The position numbers and the translations under genes are program-made. Under the pieces are notes generated by a model. The model made no database searches and had not been told where the DNA came from. It worked only from the letters and a program-made list of their open reading frames with translations. A DNA stretch of 64,000 nt, from assembly GCA_030035585.1 (NCBI GenBank), contig CM057482.1, positions 58,470,828 to 58,534,827 of the forward strand. Reading direction: 5' to 3'. Of this stretch, positions 22,442-33,253 are shown in pieces. Source of the stretch: Dugong dugon (Eukaryota > Chordata > Mammalia > Sirenia > Dugongidae). Positions within the stretch are counted from its first letter, which is position 1, and each line of letters starts with the position of its first letter.

Positions 22442-25273
22442 CAATGTATGCATTTATTGCTACAAATTTCCCTTTGAGCACTGCTTTTGCTCCACCCAAA
22501 GGTTTTGGTATGTTGTGTTTTCATTCTCATTTGCTTCCAAGTATTTTTTAAATTTCACTTTTGATTTCTCTGATGACCCAATTTTTTTTAGTAATATGTT
22601 ATTTAGTTTCCATGTATTTATTTTCCTGTTATTAATTTCTAGTTTTATATCATTATGGTTAGAGAAGATCCTTTGTATAATTTAAATCTTTTTAAGTTTA
22701 TTGATGTTTGCTTTGTGGATTAAAATATGGTCTATTGTGGAGAATGTTCCATGTGCATTGAAGAAGAATGTGTATTGTGCTACTGTTGGGTGATGTGTCC
22801 TATATATGTCTGTGAGGTCCAGTTGGTTAACAGTGTTATTTAGATCTGTATCTTTACTGATTTTCTTTCTAGTGGTTCTGTCCATCATTGAAAGCAGTGT
22901 GTTAAAATATCCTACTATTATTGTTGTTCTGTCTATTTCTCCATTCAATTCTGTTAGAGTTTGTTTTATAAATTTTAGAGCTCTGGCATTAGATGCATAA
23001 ATATTTATAATTTTTCTGTCTTCTTGGTGAATTGACACTTTAATCATTATATAATGTCTTTCTTACAACAGATTGTGGCTTAAAGTCTATTTTGTCAGAT
23101 ATTAATATTTCCACTCCTGCTCTGTTTTGGTTACTGTTTGGTATATTTTTCCATCCTTCGATTTTTAGCCTATTTATGTCTAAGTTGTGTCTCTTGTAGA
23201 CAACATATTGATGGCTCATATTTATTTATCCATTCTGCCACTCTCCGCCTCCTGACTGGTTCTTTTAATCCATTATATTCTGTGTGATTATTGATAGGTA
23301 AGAATTTACAACTTATTTTGTTATACTTTTTTATGAGTATGGTGTTATGGTTTCTCTGTTTACTTTCTGTGGAGTTTTTTTTGTATGTGGATTTTCTTTT
23401 CCTTTCAGTTGTTATCGTTGTTTTTGTGTTTACTGAGGTTTTTTTCTTCTTTATTTTGGTGAGTAGATTTATTAGTATTCTTTGTGGTTACACTGAAGTT
23501 TACATTTGTTGTCCTATTTTTAAAACTATCTGTTGTATCTTGAAATTACCTTGACTTCCTCTACCTACGGAAGTTCTATAACTTCTCCCTTCATTCTTTT
23601 TGTTTTGAAGTTGTCATCATTTACAACTCAATATCTCTGGTCCCCTGTAATCGATTTGGTAGCTTTATTTTTCTTTAGTGAAGTCTTTATCTGGCTTGGT
23701 ATCTGGGTGATGCTGCCGTGTGTCTTTACCTCAGGTTGTTGTCTAATGTTGGTGGTTTTCTTCCAAAGGACTCCTTTTAATATATCTTGTAGGACTGATT
23801 TGTTGGTTACAAATTCCTTCCCTTAATTTCTGTTTATCTGGAAATGTCCTAATTTTACCCTCTTTTTTGAAAGACAATTGTGCTGAATGTATGATTCTTA
23901 ATTGGCAGTTCTTTTCTTTCAGGGCTTTGTATATATCATCCCATTACCTTCTTTCCTGTATGGTTTCTGAGGAGAAATCAGTGCTTAGTCTTACTCAGGC
24001 CCCTTTGTAACTGATGTGTCACTTTTCACATGGTGTTCTCAAAATCCTTTGTTTTTGGCTCTGGAAAGTTTGATTATGGTATGTCTTGGGGAATTTCTTT
24101 TGGAGTCTATCCTGTATGGGGTTAATTGAGCTTTTTTGGATGGAAATCTTCTCCTCTTTCATGATATTTTTTAAGTTTCTGCCACCATATCTTTATAAAT
24201 TTTCTCTCTACTCTTTTTTCTCTCTTCCCCTTCTATGATTTCTAATATGAGTATATTATTCCTCTTGATGGTGTCCCACATAACCCTTATGCTGTCTTCT
24301 TTTTTGTTTTTTTCTTCATACAAGTTAGGATCAAGAGATTTGTCCTCTATTTTGCTTATTCTTTCTTCCATTGTTTCAATTCTACTGTGACCTTCTATTG
24401 TTTATTTCTGATATTTTATTGCTAAGCTTCTGAATTTCTAGTTGTTTGGTATAGTTTCTATTTCTCTGTTGAGTTTATCATTTTATTCTTGTATTTTTTC
24501 CTGAATTCCTCTGGGTTTTTTCCTTGATCTGTTTGAGGAGCTTAAATATTAGTCTTTTGAATTTATTGTCGGGTAGTTCTATTATCAGTTCTTCCTCCCT
24601 TTATTTTTCTTATTTGTTTGAGCCATTTTGTTCTGTTTCTTCATATGATTTTTAATTGACTACTGTCTATGAGATATTAAGGTTTTATTTTATTTGTTTA
24701 TAAGTTTCTTTGTTGATTATATGTTTGTTTGGCCTTTTGTATTGTTTTGCTTTTTTTTTGTTATACCTGGAAGTTAGTTTTTTCCCTTTCTATTATATTG
24801 CCTACATTTTGTTGTATTGTTTTCATTGATGCTGCTTTGTAGTATTGGTCTGTATATGACTATGTTGCTGCTTCTTGGTTGGGGGTAATTTTCTGTCACT
24901 GGTGGGTATGATGGGTCACATACACATGGGAATGCTTTGTCATTAGACATATATGTCTTCCCTTTTAAAATTGCATGGAGATATGTGAACAGGACCCTTC
25001 CCCATTGTGGGGCTTCAGGTGTTAGGTGGTCAGAATCCCTCCATAGCACTTGTGGGTCCATGTGGTCCTTCTATGTTGGCATTTGTTATTAGTGCAGCTT
25101 CTGGAGAGCAGGATGGGTTGTCTTCGCAGACCTGGGTTGCAGTACAATTCTAATGCACGAGGCAGGCTCTCTGCTTAGTTGTGCATTGGTGTCCTAGTGA
25201 CCAGAGAGGGCTGGAGGTCTCAGCATATGCTCAGAGGTATGTGGTGGGCAGGTTTCTGGGTGTCTCACCTTAT

Positions 25274-25712
25274 GGGCTGGGTGCAATGCATGGTGGTCTC
25301 AGGCAGGGTGGTGAGCAGTGAGTGTGGAGAGCCACTTGAGTGTTTTGCCACACAGGCCAGGTGGGGCACATGGTAGTCTCAGGCCAGGTGAGAGGAGCTG
25401 TGGGCAGTTCTCTGGGAATCCTTGTCATGTGGGCCAGGCAGAGGGGAGCAATGGACATATTTCTGGTGTTCCTCAACAAGTGGGTCAGGCAGAGGGAGTA
25501 GTTGGTGTGTCTTCTGGGTCTTCTCACCTCCAGGTCAAGAGAACGGGCTATGTGCTTGTCTCTGGGGCTCTTTGTCATACAGGCCAGGTGGGCGAGAGCT
25601 ATAAGCATGTCTCCAGGGCTCCTTTCCATGTGGGCCAGGCAGGGGGAGATGTGGGCCTTTCTTTGGGATTCCTCTCTGTGCAGGCCAGGTTGGGGGAGTG
25701 GTGGGCATGTTA
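25274..25712 (-). repeat. Minisatellite of ~50-bp units in the L1-A 5'UTR
   Basis: The key GCCAGG (or variants GTCAGG, GTCAAG) recurs at about 25383, 25433, 25484, 25534, 25583, 25634 and 25684, i.e. every 49-51 bases. Earlier anchors at 25274, 25302 and 25355 are spaced 28 and 53. Each unit carries a G-rich AG tract, then a TTCTCTGGG-like piece, then a C/T-rich piece. The long open frame over it (25318-25713) reflects the repeat rather than a gene. Confidence 0.85.
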
Positions 25713-26492
25713 AATGTTAAGAGAGTAGCTAAGGGCTCCTCACCAAGGAGATAATGAGGGCGGGGGATGGGATTGCTCAAATGGGAGGAGAAAAGGAGAA
25801 ACTTCTGATTCTTACACTGCTGTTTCACTATTCAATGGATGTCTCCTGCCCAAAGGGACATGCACCACTGCTGATAGAAAGTCCCAGCACTAGTTTCTAG
25901 GTCCCTCCCTTCTCTGCATTTTCCAGGAGTTCAGAAGTTCTCATCCACCTCCTTGCACTCACCCTTGACCCTCCACAGAATTGCACTTTTTGTCTTATCA
26001 GTCCCCTGTCCAGAGGCTCCAGTGATTCTGTCCACCCCACTTTGCTCCAGGGGCACTTTCCTATTTTTTCCTTGTTTCAGAGCTATGGGACTCCTTCATG
26101 TCTCCTTCTCAGGCTAGTTTGGACCCAGGACACAACCTGCCTACTTCTTTTCTTTCCAGGTTTGTTCACTCAGTATCTCTTCCTGCAGCTGTGTTTTCCA
26201 TGAAGTTGTCTTCCTGGGATCCTCAGCCAGGGATGTTGTTTGCTATCTTTTCAAAATGGCCACACTGTGCCGGGCCAGTCAGCCAGCCTTGGAGTCTCTG
26301 AGAATCTCTGCATTCCTGCTGATTTTGTTCTAACTTTCTTTCCAATCAGTGCTCAGTCAAATTCTTCAAACTTCCCTTTGATGTTCAGGGATCTAGGATT
26401 GTTCTTTGTATCTGTTTCACTTGGTTTCTTGAGTTTTTGTTGTAGGTGGACATTAAGGTGCATTTATCTAAGTGGCCATCTTCCTCTCTCTT

Positions 26493-27413
26493 AGTGTTTG
26501 AATGAGGGAACCAAGCTAGCAATGACTGGCAGAAAGGGAAAAAAATCAAGAAGGCAGATTGTCTTTAAAAGTTTTGAAAACTGATCTAAATGTTTAATTA
26601 GCAATTTTCAGCACTTTTGTAAACAAAATTGTATAAACATGTGAGTATCTGTGTAGTGTTTTTTTAATTCATTGTAACTCACCAAGGTAGTGCATGTGTG
26701 TCTTCTTTCCAGAGCCATGTGTAATCACTGTCTACATGACTCAATGAGGGCAATAAAACCAGTGTTGTCATATGTTGGGACACAACACAGGTTCTAGACC
26801 TGCTCTTGGGAGAGGTGCATACCCTGTGGAGCAGACTCAGCTGTAGGTTCTAGAGATAGGCCAGTGCCACAGATAGCTCAGAGAGCTCCAACACAAAGTT
26901 GGTAGTGCCGTCTTCAGAGTTGCTGGCAAGTGGTGGATCTGAGTAGAGATGCAGGCATAGAAGTCAGCATTTGACCAGTATCTGGCTCAGGCTCAGAGAG
27001 CCCATGAAGCCCTGGTGACAGCACTGGCGGGAAAGGGCAGAGCACCTGACCTTGGCTTCTGGGCTCTGGAAAAGTTGCCAACACAGGGCCTGAGACAGTA
27101 GAAATGCAAGGACCTTGTTTCCTGAAGTAATTAACAAGATGGGAACTGGTCTTAAAGTTCATTGGTCAGTACTGGAGTTAAGAGTCAACTGACTTCTTGA
27201 ATCCTGGCATGATTGCTTTATTAAATCTATTTCTTCTGATGGGCTAACATCTGGGAAAGGCAGAAGGGGTGATGGGTGTGGTCCAAGTAGTTAGCTCTGA
27301 ATGAAAATTTCTCAGTGCCCAGAACCCTAAGACTTTGACAGGCAACTTCACTCTTTGAAGATCAACTACAGCATGACTCTCCAAGGTCAAAGAAATTAAG
27401 ACAACATTGCCCC
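26493..27413. other. Intron sequence, no gene seen
   Basis: This is unique-looking DNA between the L1-A 5' edge and the SINE upstream of the GABRG3 exon. I see no open frame with domain features and no repeat I can name. Confidence 0.6.
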
Positions 27414-27704
27414 TTCAGTGATAGAATCTCACCTGCCCTATGGGAGACTGGGTTTGATTCCTGGTTAATGCAGCTCATAAGCAGCCACTATCCTTTTGTC
27501 AGCAGAGGCTTGGGTGTTGTTATGATGCTGAACAGGTTTCAGTGGAACTTCCAGACTAAGATGAACCAGGAAGAAAGGCTTGGTGATCCACTTCCAAAAA
27601 TCAGCCAGTGAAAACCTGATGGAGCACAACTGTCTTATCTCAGTGTGCCTGGGGTTGCCATGATTTGGAGGCCAACTTGAGGGCAGCTAACAACATAACA
27701 ACAT
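27414..27704 (+). mobile_element. tRNA-derived afrotherian SINE upstream of the exon
   Basis: The head resembles a tRNA: GATAGAATCTCACC (A-box side), then GGAGACTGGGTTTGATTCC with a B-box GGTTTGATTCC at 27451-27461. The body (GAACAGGTTTCAGTGGA, GAAAGGCTTGGTGATCCAC, AAAATCAGCCAGTGAAAAC) and the end (GCCAACTTGAGGGCAGC then TAACAACATAACAACAT) match afrotherian SINEs and share tail style with RTE LINEs, which probably supply their retrotransposition machinery. It ends about 230 bases before the exon. Confidence 0.8.
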
Positions 27705-27910
27705 ACAGACAAAAGCTAGGCTGGTGGCTGAGGAACATCTCGTTGACCATGAAGACTGGTAGCAGGAACCCTCTGTATTAGGTGGCATTTACCCATTCAT
27801 TTTGGAAGTTTTTGTGTCTTTGAGAAAAAATATGGTATAAAATTATAACTTCTATTAGGTGATCATAATTATAATTTTCACATTAATGTTTTATGAATCT
27901 ACATCTTCAA

Positions 27911-27937
27911 ATGTTCATATTTGTTCTGTATTTTTAG
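27911..27937 (+). other. GABRG3: Splice acceptor of the GABRG3 exon
   Basis: A T-rich tract (TTGTTCTGTATTTTTAG) ends in AG at 27936-27937 directly before the coding match. The open frame continues upstream through it, but the residues before TyrGlyTyrPro do not look like the receptor, so the boundary is placed at this AG. The tract is moderately strong and interrupted by purines. Confidence 0.85.
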
Positions 27938-28075
27938 ATGGCTACCCCAAAGAAGAAATGATTTACAGATGGAGAAAAAATTCAGTTGAGGCAGCTGACC
28001 AGAAATCATGGCGCCTTTATCAGTTTGACTTCATGGGCCTCAGAAACACCACAGAAACTGTGACCACATCTGCAG
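27938..28075 (+). CDS. GABRG3: GABA-A receptor gamma-3 subunit, internal coding exon (probably exon 6)
   Basis: This exon encodes 46 residues of the extracellular ligand-binding domain of a Cys-loop chloride channel subunit, a synaptic/extrasynaptic membrane protein gated by GABA. The translation contains [10 protein letters not shown], the loop F stretch [15 protein letters not shown] and FMGLRNTTE leading into loop C, with an NTT glycosylation sequon. From memory of the paralogues, gamma-2 has YPREEIVYQW and gamma-1 YPKNEIEYKW at the start, so gamma-3 fits best. The exon is 138 bp, the length I recall for this exon across GABRG genes. It starts in phase 1: the first codon would be T from the previous exon plus AT, giving Tyr. 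It ends one base into a Gly codon. AG precedes it and GT follows. The open frame is intact. I recall Ile where Thr stands before VTTSAG in human; this could be a lineage substitution. No other GABRG3 exon was seen in the window. Confidence 0.93.
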
Positions 28076-28084
28076 GTAGGAATT
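28076..28084 (+). other. GABRG3: Splice donor of the GABRG3 exon
   Basis: The exon ends GCAG and the intron begins GTAGGAATT, a close fit to the mammalian U1 consensus (CAG|GTRAG with one deviation). A stop codon follows within about 10 bases in the coding frame, as expected for intron sequence. Confidence 0.85.
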
Positions 28085-30174
28085 AACTTAAAGAAGTATG
28101 ACTCTCAAAACAAGATTTTTTTTCTTCCTCTGAAGCCTAAGTCTAACTATGGATAGCTATACCCTTAATAAGAAGCTCTTTCATGGGTGTGTTTTTTAAC
28201 TAATTAGGAAAACCATGATACTGAGGTGATAATTTGAGGTAAAACAACTGATGTAAAAGTGAACACACTTAAAAAAAATGTTTTAATTGGGGTAGGATGG
28301 AGGGTGAATAGAATGGACTTATATTTTTGAATTGAGTTTATTTTTGCATTATGCCCATAAGCCAAACTAAAATTACTCACTATTGACCATATTTATATAA
28401 ACCTATTTTACTGCTAATGAGAGTTCTACACCTTTTCACATACATAATAAGAATCAAAGATTATTGAAAATCCACAAATAAAAGAAGCTGGTGTGAAATG
28501 TCCTTTAAGTTCTAATTTATAGCTTCTTAAATTCCTGTATTTTAAATTTTATCTTACTTTTTGAGATTTTTTTTCCAATAGATTGAGCACAATAATTACT
28601 CGGCAGTATGTTTTATTAAGTGATCTTTATATGCATATTATAAAGCATGTCATTGGATGAAAGAACATTTCACTTATTAACGTATTCAAATATTATTTTA
28701 TTTTTGTTTATTTGTTTCTCTTGTTATTTACACTTTCCTTATGGTCAACTATTTTGTAAGTGATTTTCTTTTGACAGGGTGTGGAATGCAGATGGGAGTT
28801 ACAGTCATCTTTTCTACTGCTCTTATAATTTGTTAACCTGTATGATTTATTAGCTCCCAGAATTCCATAATAATGTGTTCCATTTATCACTAGTTTAAGA
28901 TGTAAATTTTGACAAGTAATAGTAAATATCTTTAAAGGACAGCCCAGATTCTTGATAGAATTGTAGAGAGCCATTTCTGCATTAAGAAGGGTCCTGGAGA
29001 GAAGCAAAAGAAAGAATGGAAGATCATAATTTACTTAAATGTGACTGCTGAGGCAGCATGAGGGCATATGGTTGGGAAGGCCTTTTCTCAATTGTGAGTC
29101 ACCTCACATTAGCAACCTGGCTCTACTTCCTGATGGTCCTAGCAGATCTTTGGGGCATAAGCCTGTCCTAAGGAGGGTTAGCAAACGGGTCTTGTTCAGC
29201 ATTTAAAAGCCACATGTAGAAGCTGCTCTTCCTTTCCTGGTGTTCTCAGCAACATGTTGCAAAAAAAAAAGGAAATGCTCTGAGGTAAAGTCTAGTTGAT
29301 CACAAGTGGTTCAGGAGTTTTGAAAGTGATAGTAGGACAACACCAGCACAGAAAACAGGTAAATTAAGGGAGGAATGGAGTTGAGGTTGTAGTTTGACAT
29401 GATTGTACTTTCTGCCTAGCTCTTGCTATGTGTTTTTGTGGGTAAAATGTATGACAAGCATTCACTGGCAGCAAGGAGATTTCAGTCTCCCTAGAAAAAC
29501 ATGGGAGAAACAAAAGAGTGATGAATAAACTAAGAATAGATACAACAATATGCCAAATTATGGGGAAGACAGAAGTAATGTTAAGCGTGCTCATTTATGA
29601 ATAGGAAATGCCTGTCCCTCTGAAATTTCTTTCCTCACTGGTAGCAGGGTCAATCTGCCCATGGAGTCAGTATTGCTTTGACACTGGTGAAAGCATGCTG
29701 TCCATCTGCTCCTCTTGGTCTGTTCCGCCAATATTTACCTTAAACTTCATATTACATTGAATCTTATATATCACTGAAGCTCCTTTAGGAAATAAGCAAA
29801 ACATATACTCTAAAGAAATAAATTTACGTTAACATAATCAAAGTCGTTTGCCTCCAGCAAACTCAGATGCTGTTTGTGACGGAAATGAGGAGGTTTAATG
29901 ATGGGTTTTCACTATTCGTTGTTAACATTCACATGGGCTTAAGTTGGTCACCATCCCCCTCTCCCCTCACATGTCTGCAGCTACCCAGAATGTCCACTCT
30001 CCTCCTTCCCCAGCAGAAATCCTTGGCAGTCATCAGGTTCACACTTTCTCCCAATCCCTCAGCTCCCTTTCACATTTTTCTTGGACAAAACCTAGCCGTA
30101 GTTAAATATAATCCTCTACCCACTCCACATTGCACAATGCAGTTTTATGTGGCCAAGCAAAATAAAAACACACC
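28085..30174. other. Intron sequence, no gene seen
   Basis: This is AT-rich intron downstream of the exon. The open frames inside (for example 28708-29007, 29364-29594) show no domain or codon pattern I recognise. No exon 7 of the receptor was found here. Confidence 0.6.
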
Positions 30175-30550
30175 CTTTTTAGATTATCCTGAATTATCTA
30201 GGTGGGCCCAATTAAATCAGAAAAGTCCTTAAAAGTGAAAGAGGGAGGCAGAAGAGAGTCAGAAGCATATGCAACTATAGAGAAAGGCACAGAGAGATGA
30301 AACATTGCTGGATTTGAACACAATGGAAGGGGTCACCAACCAAGAAACACAGGCAACCTCTAGAAACGGGAAAGACGAAGAAGAGCCTCCAGAAAAGAAC
30401 ACAGTCCTTCTGATACCTTAATTTTAGCCCAGTGAGACACATGTCAGATTTCTAAGCCAAAGAACCTTGAAGTAATAAATTTTTGTTGTTTTAAACCACT
30501 AGGTTTGTGGTAATTTGTTACAACAACAAGATTAAACAAATGCAGACATA
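30175..30550 (+). mobile_element. MaLR-type (MLT1-like) LTR fragment
   Basis: AGATTATCCTGAATTATC at the start, GCAACCTCTAGAAAC, ATTTTAGCCCAGTGAGAC and the 3' part GTTGTTTTAAACCACTAGG then TTGTGGTAATTTGTTAC follow the familiar order of an old mammalian MaLR LTR. A polyadenylation signal AATAAA sits at 30474-30479, correctly placed before the end. No internal retroviral sequence adjoins it, so it is a solitary LTR fragment. Confidence 0.7.
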
Positions 30551-31199
30551 TTGCAGTAACCTAGAGCTATAATATTGGGGAACTGTTACTACCCCATTGC
30601 TAAAAGGCAGAAAGAGGGGGTTGTTACTGGAATCTGAGGAAAAGCTGTAGGGAGGGGGTTGCAGGACAGCAGGTGTCACTTTGGTAGAAAATCGAGCCAA
30701 CCTGAAGCAATAGGACAGGAAGGGAGGCTAGGTTTATACCCCAATCTCCCTCTCCTCTCAGTATCTGCTTGTTTTTCCCAATGGTAAAACCTAACCAGAA
30801 GCCGAGGCCCTATCCATTGTGGAGCAGGCAGCCCAGCCTCCTGGGCACATTGCAGGCAGAAAAGGGTAGAAAGTGGATTTGGAAGGGCAGCGAAAGATGC
30901 TCAAAAAAATGTTCTTCTGATCTTGATTCTCCCACAAGCTATGTTCCCACTGTTCCCTATGCTGCAAAACTCTTCTGAAGAATTGTCTAACCTCACTAGC
31001 GTCAATGCCTCTGCTTACATTCTGTCTTGAATCCACCCTATGAGGTCTCACCCTCACTCCTCCTCCTAAACTGTTCTTGGAAAGGTGACCTCCATGTTGT
31101 TAAGCCCAAATAGTCAGTCCTCCTCTTAATTTACTGGTCAGAGTAATCTGACATGTTAACCTTCCCTCATTCTTGACATCTTCTTCCTCTGGTTCTCAG
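30551..31199. other. Intron sequence, no gene seen
   Basis: Mixed-composition intron. The open frames at 30769-30978 (+) and 30791-31057 (-) overlap each other and show no known domain. Confidence 0.55.
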
Positions 31200-32170
31200 G
31201 ATACTACTGTCTTAGATTTCCTCCCACTTCACTGTATATTCCTCTGCTTCCTTGTGTTGGACCTCCCACTTCTCCACATTCTATTTATCTGGGAGTATTG
31301 AGGGCTCAGACCTTGGTCCACCTCCATTTTCCATCTATACTCATTCCCCAGTGGGTCTCAACCAGGCTTCTATCATGTTAACTCCCAAAATTACGTCTCC
31401 AGGGTCCAGTCAAATCTCTTGTAAACTCCAGGCTAGTGAATTCAACTGCATACTCAATATCTCCTCCTGGAAGTCTAGGGGACATTTCTCACTTAGCATG
31501 TCCAAACTGACCTCCACAAGACATCCCACCCATAGTCTTTTCAGACCAGATGATGACCACTCCATCATTTCAGTTGCTCAGGCCAAAAGTCTTGAGTTCA
31601 TCATTGTCTTTTCCCTTTCTCTTATACTTCATATTAAATATATTAACAAATTCTATTGACTGTATCTTCCCACACATTCTAATCACGACTGCTTTCTGCC
31701 ACTTCTACTGCTACTATCCCGATCAACATGACTACTGTATCTTTCCTCAAATATAGCACTAGCCTCCTCATTGTTCAAATCTACCACGGCTCCCCCTTCT
31801 ACTTAGAGCAATTAACAGAGTCTTTTTGATGGACCACGGAGCACTAAATGGCCTGGCCTCAATGTCCTGTTCCACACAACCCATCTGCAGTCCCCTCTCT
31901 GACTTGGCTCCAGCAATATCAGACATGTTCTCACTGCATGGCTTTTGACTGGCTCTTCTCTCTGCTTAGAATGCCCTTCTCTAGGGTTTCTGTACTACTG
32001 ACTCCCTTACATCCTTCAAGTTCATGCTCAAATATCATCTTCTCATTGAATCCCACCCTGACAACTGTATTAAAAATCTCATACACTCTCAGCACTCAGT
32101 AGCCTCCTTACCTTTTTTTATTTATTTCATGATCACGACTTTGAATCTGCCATATAATGTATTTATCTAT
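31200..32170 (+). mobile_element. Ancient L2-like LINE 3' region
   Basis: Phrases typical of the old mammalian LINE2 3' region occur in order: TCATCATTGTC, CTCCTCATTG, AAATGGCCTGGCCTCAATG, GCTCTTCTCTCTGCTTAGAATGC, CTTCAAGTTCATGCTCAAAT and ATCTTCTCATTGAATCCCA, then the decline into TTTATTTATTTCATGAT. Divergence is high, so the subfamily is not assigned. The left limit is uncertain. Confidence 0.5.
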
Positions 32171-33009
32171 TAGGTTTATGGGTTTTTGTCATGATGGTGG
32201 GGTCATTGTCTATGCAGTTAACTAATCATATAAAGCCCCTAGAGTGTGGTGGCCCATATGATGCTCTCCTAAGGTAATTAGAAGGTAAAATATTTGAGTC
32301 AATGAGATCAATCAGGAGGAATATGTAAGTGTAGCCCTGAAATCATCAGAGTCAGGTCATGAAGAGGCAATGGGAATGGAAAGGAAGTGATATTTAAAAG
32401 ACTTCCTGGAAGTCAAATGAGCAAGTCAGTAAGTGAAGGACATGTGGAGTAAGACAGATGCCAGAAGCAAAAGGGGAATGCAGTAAGCAATATTGTAGCA
32501 GTAAGTGAGCAGATAGGAAAAATGGGTTTGGGCATGTGTTGGAGGAAACTGTGAGGCTGGCTCTTGACATTCTGGAGGAACACTTGCATTAAGCTTCCCC
32601 ATTGTCAGATAAGACTCCAAACCCAGCTGGTTTATCGGTAAAATGGGGGTTGCACAAGTTAATACCATCTTCTGTGATGGAATCATGCTGGCAAGGTCCC
32701 TATGGTTAAGCACACACAGAGGGTGATACCCACAAGAATAGGGATGCTACAGACAAGGGAACTTTTGGAATAACTATTGCCTGAGAAAGAATCCCTTTCC
32801 TGAGTGTCCCAGACTATGGAGTTCTTTGCCTGAAGGGCATAGTTATTGACTTTACCTGCTTTCCTAGACACCGAACCATATTTTTACATTATGTAAGATA
32901 CATTTTGGCAGCTGGATGTAGGACCCTGAGTAAAACACTTCCCCAAATGAGCTGCAAACTCCTTGGTGATTAAACTGTCTCAAATGCAGCACCATTATTC
33001 AGATGACCT
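32171..33009. other. Intron sequence, no gene seen
   Basis: I see no recognisable repeat or exon. Short minus-strand open frames near 32426-32871 have no identifiable domain. Confidence 0.55.
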
Positions 33010-33253
33010 AGACTATAACAATGGTAACTAACTTAATTAAGTGCTTATAATATGCTCTCTGTTGTTTTAGATGTTTTATATAAACTAATGTATCTAAGCT
33101 TCACAGTGCCATGAATTAATGACTGTTACGATGTATTTCTTATAGATGCAGAACCAAAGCCATTGAGGTTAGGTCACATGCTCACAGCATGTCAGCAGGG
33201 CAGCTAGGGTGGGTCCAAGCCCACTTTCTTCACCACTGCACTAGGCTGCCTTT
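33010..33253 (-). mobile_element. MIR SINE fragment
   Basis: TTAATTAAGTGCTTATAATATGC at the left, TCTAAGCTTCACAGTGCC in the middle and ATGCAGAACCAAAGC then GGTTAGGTCACATGC at the right follow a MIR element in reverse orientation (the consensus reverse reads like TTTACAGATGAGGAAACTGAG). It is strongly diverged. Confidence 0.65.

Larger units (their letters stand above)
22424..26492 (-). mobile_element. L1-A block 4: endonuclease, ORF1 remnants and 5'UTR
   Basis: This is the 5' part of L1-A. Minus-strand endonuclease text (NIYASNARALKFIKQTL, GEIDRTTIIVGYFNT, DIYRTHHPTVAQYTFF) occupies 22682-23047. ORF2 begins near 23320. ORF1 remnants include MEERISKIEDKSLDPNLYEE and DSIRVMWDTIKRNN (24171-24371). 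The 5'UTR runs from about 24700 to 26492 and ends, on the minus strand, with GAGAGGAAGATGGCCACTT, a plausible L1 5' start. Adding the four blocks gives roughly 7.95 kb, i.e. a nearly complete element lacking only the 3' end outside the window. Confidence 0.85.

Noticed and set aside
25274..25712. CRISPR-like regular spacing
   Set aside because: Units are continuous diverged tandem repeats without unique spacers, in mammalian DNA within an L1 5'UTR.
25318..25713. 131-codon open frame with repeated peptide pattern
   Set aside because: The periodicity comes from the 50-bp DNA minisatellite; overlapping frames on both strands are equally open.
27859..27937. Upstream extension of the receptor exon to the Met at 27859
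   Set aside because: The upstream residues are Ile/Phe-rich intron translation, and the AG at 27936-27937 with known exon length fixes the boundary.
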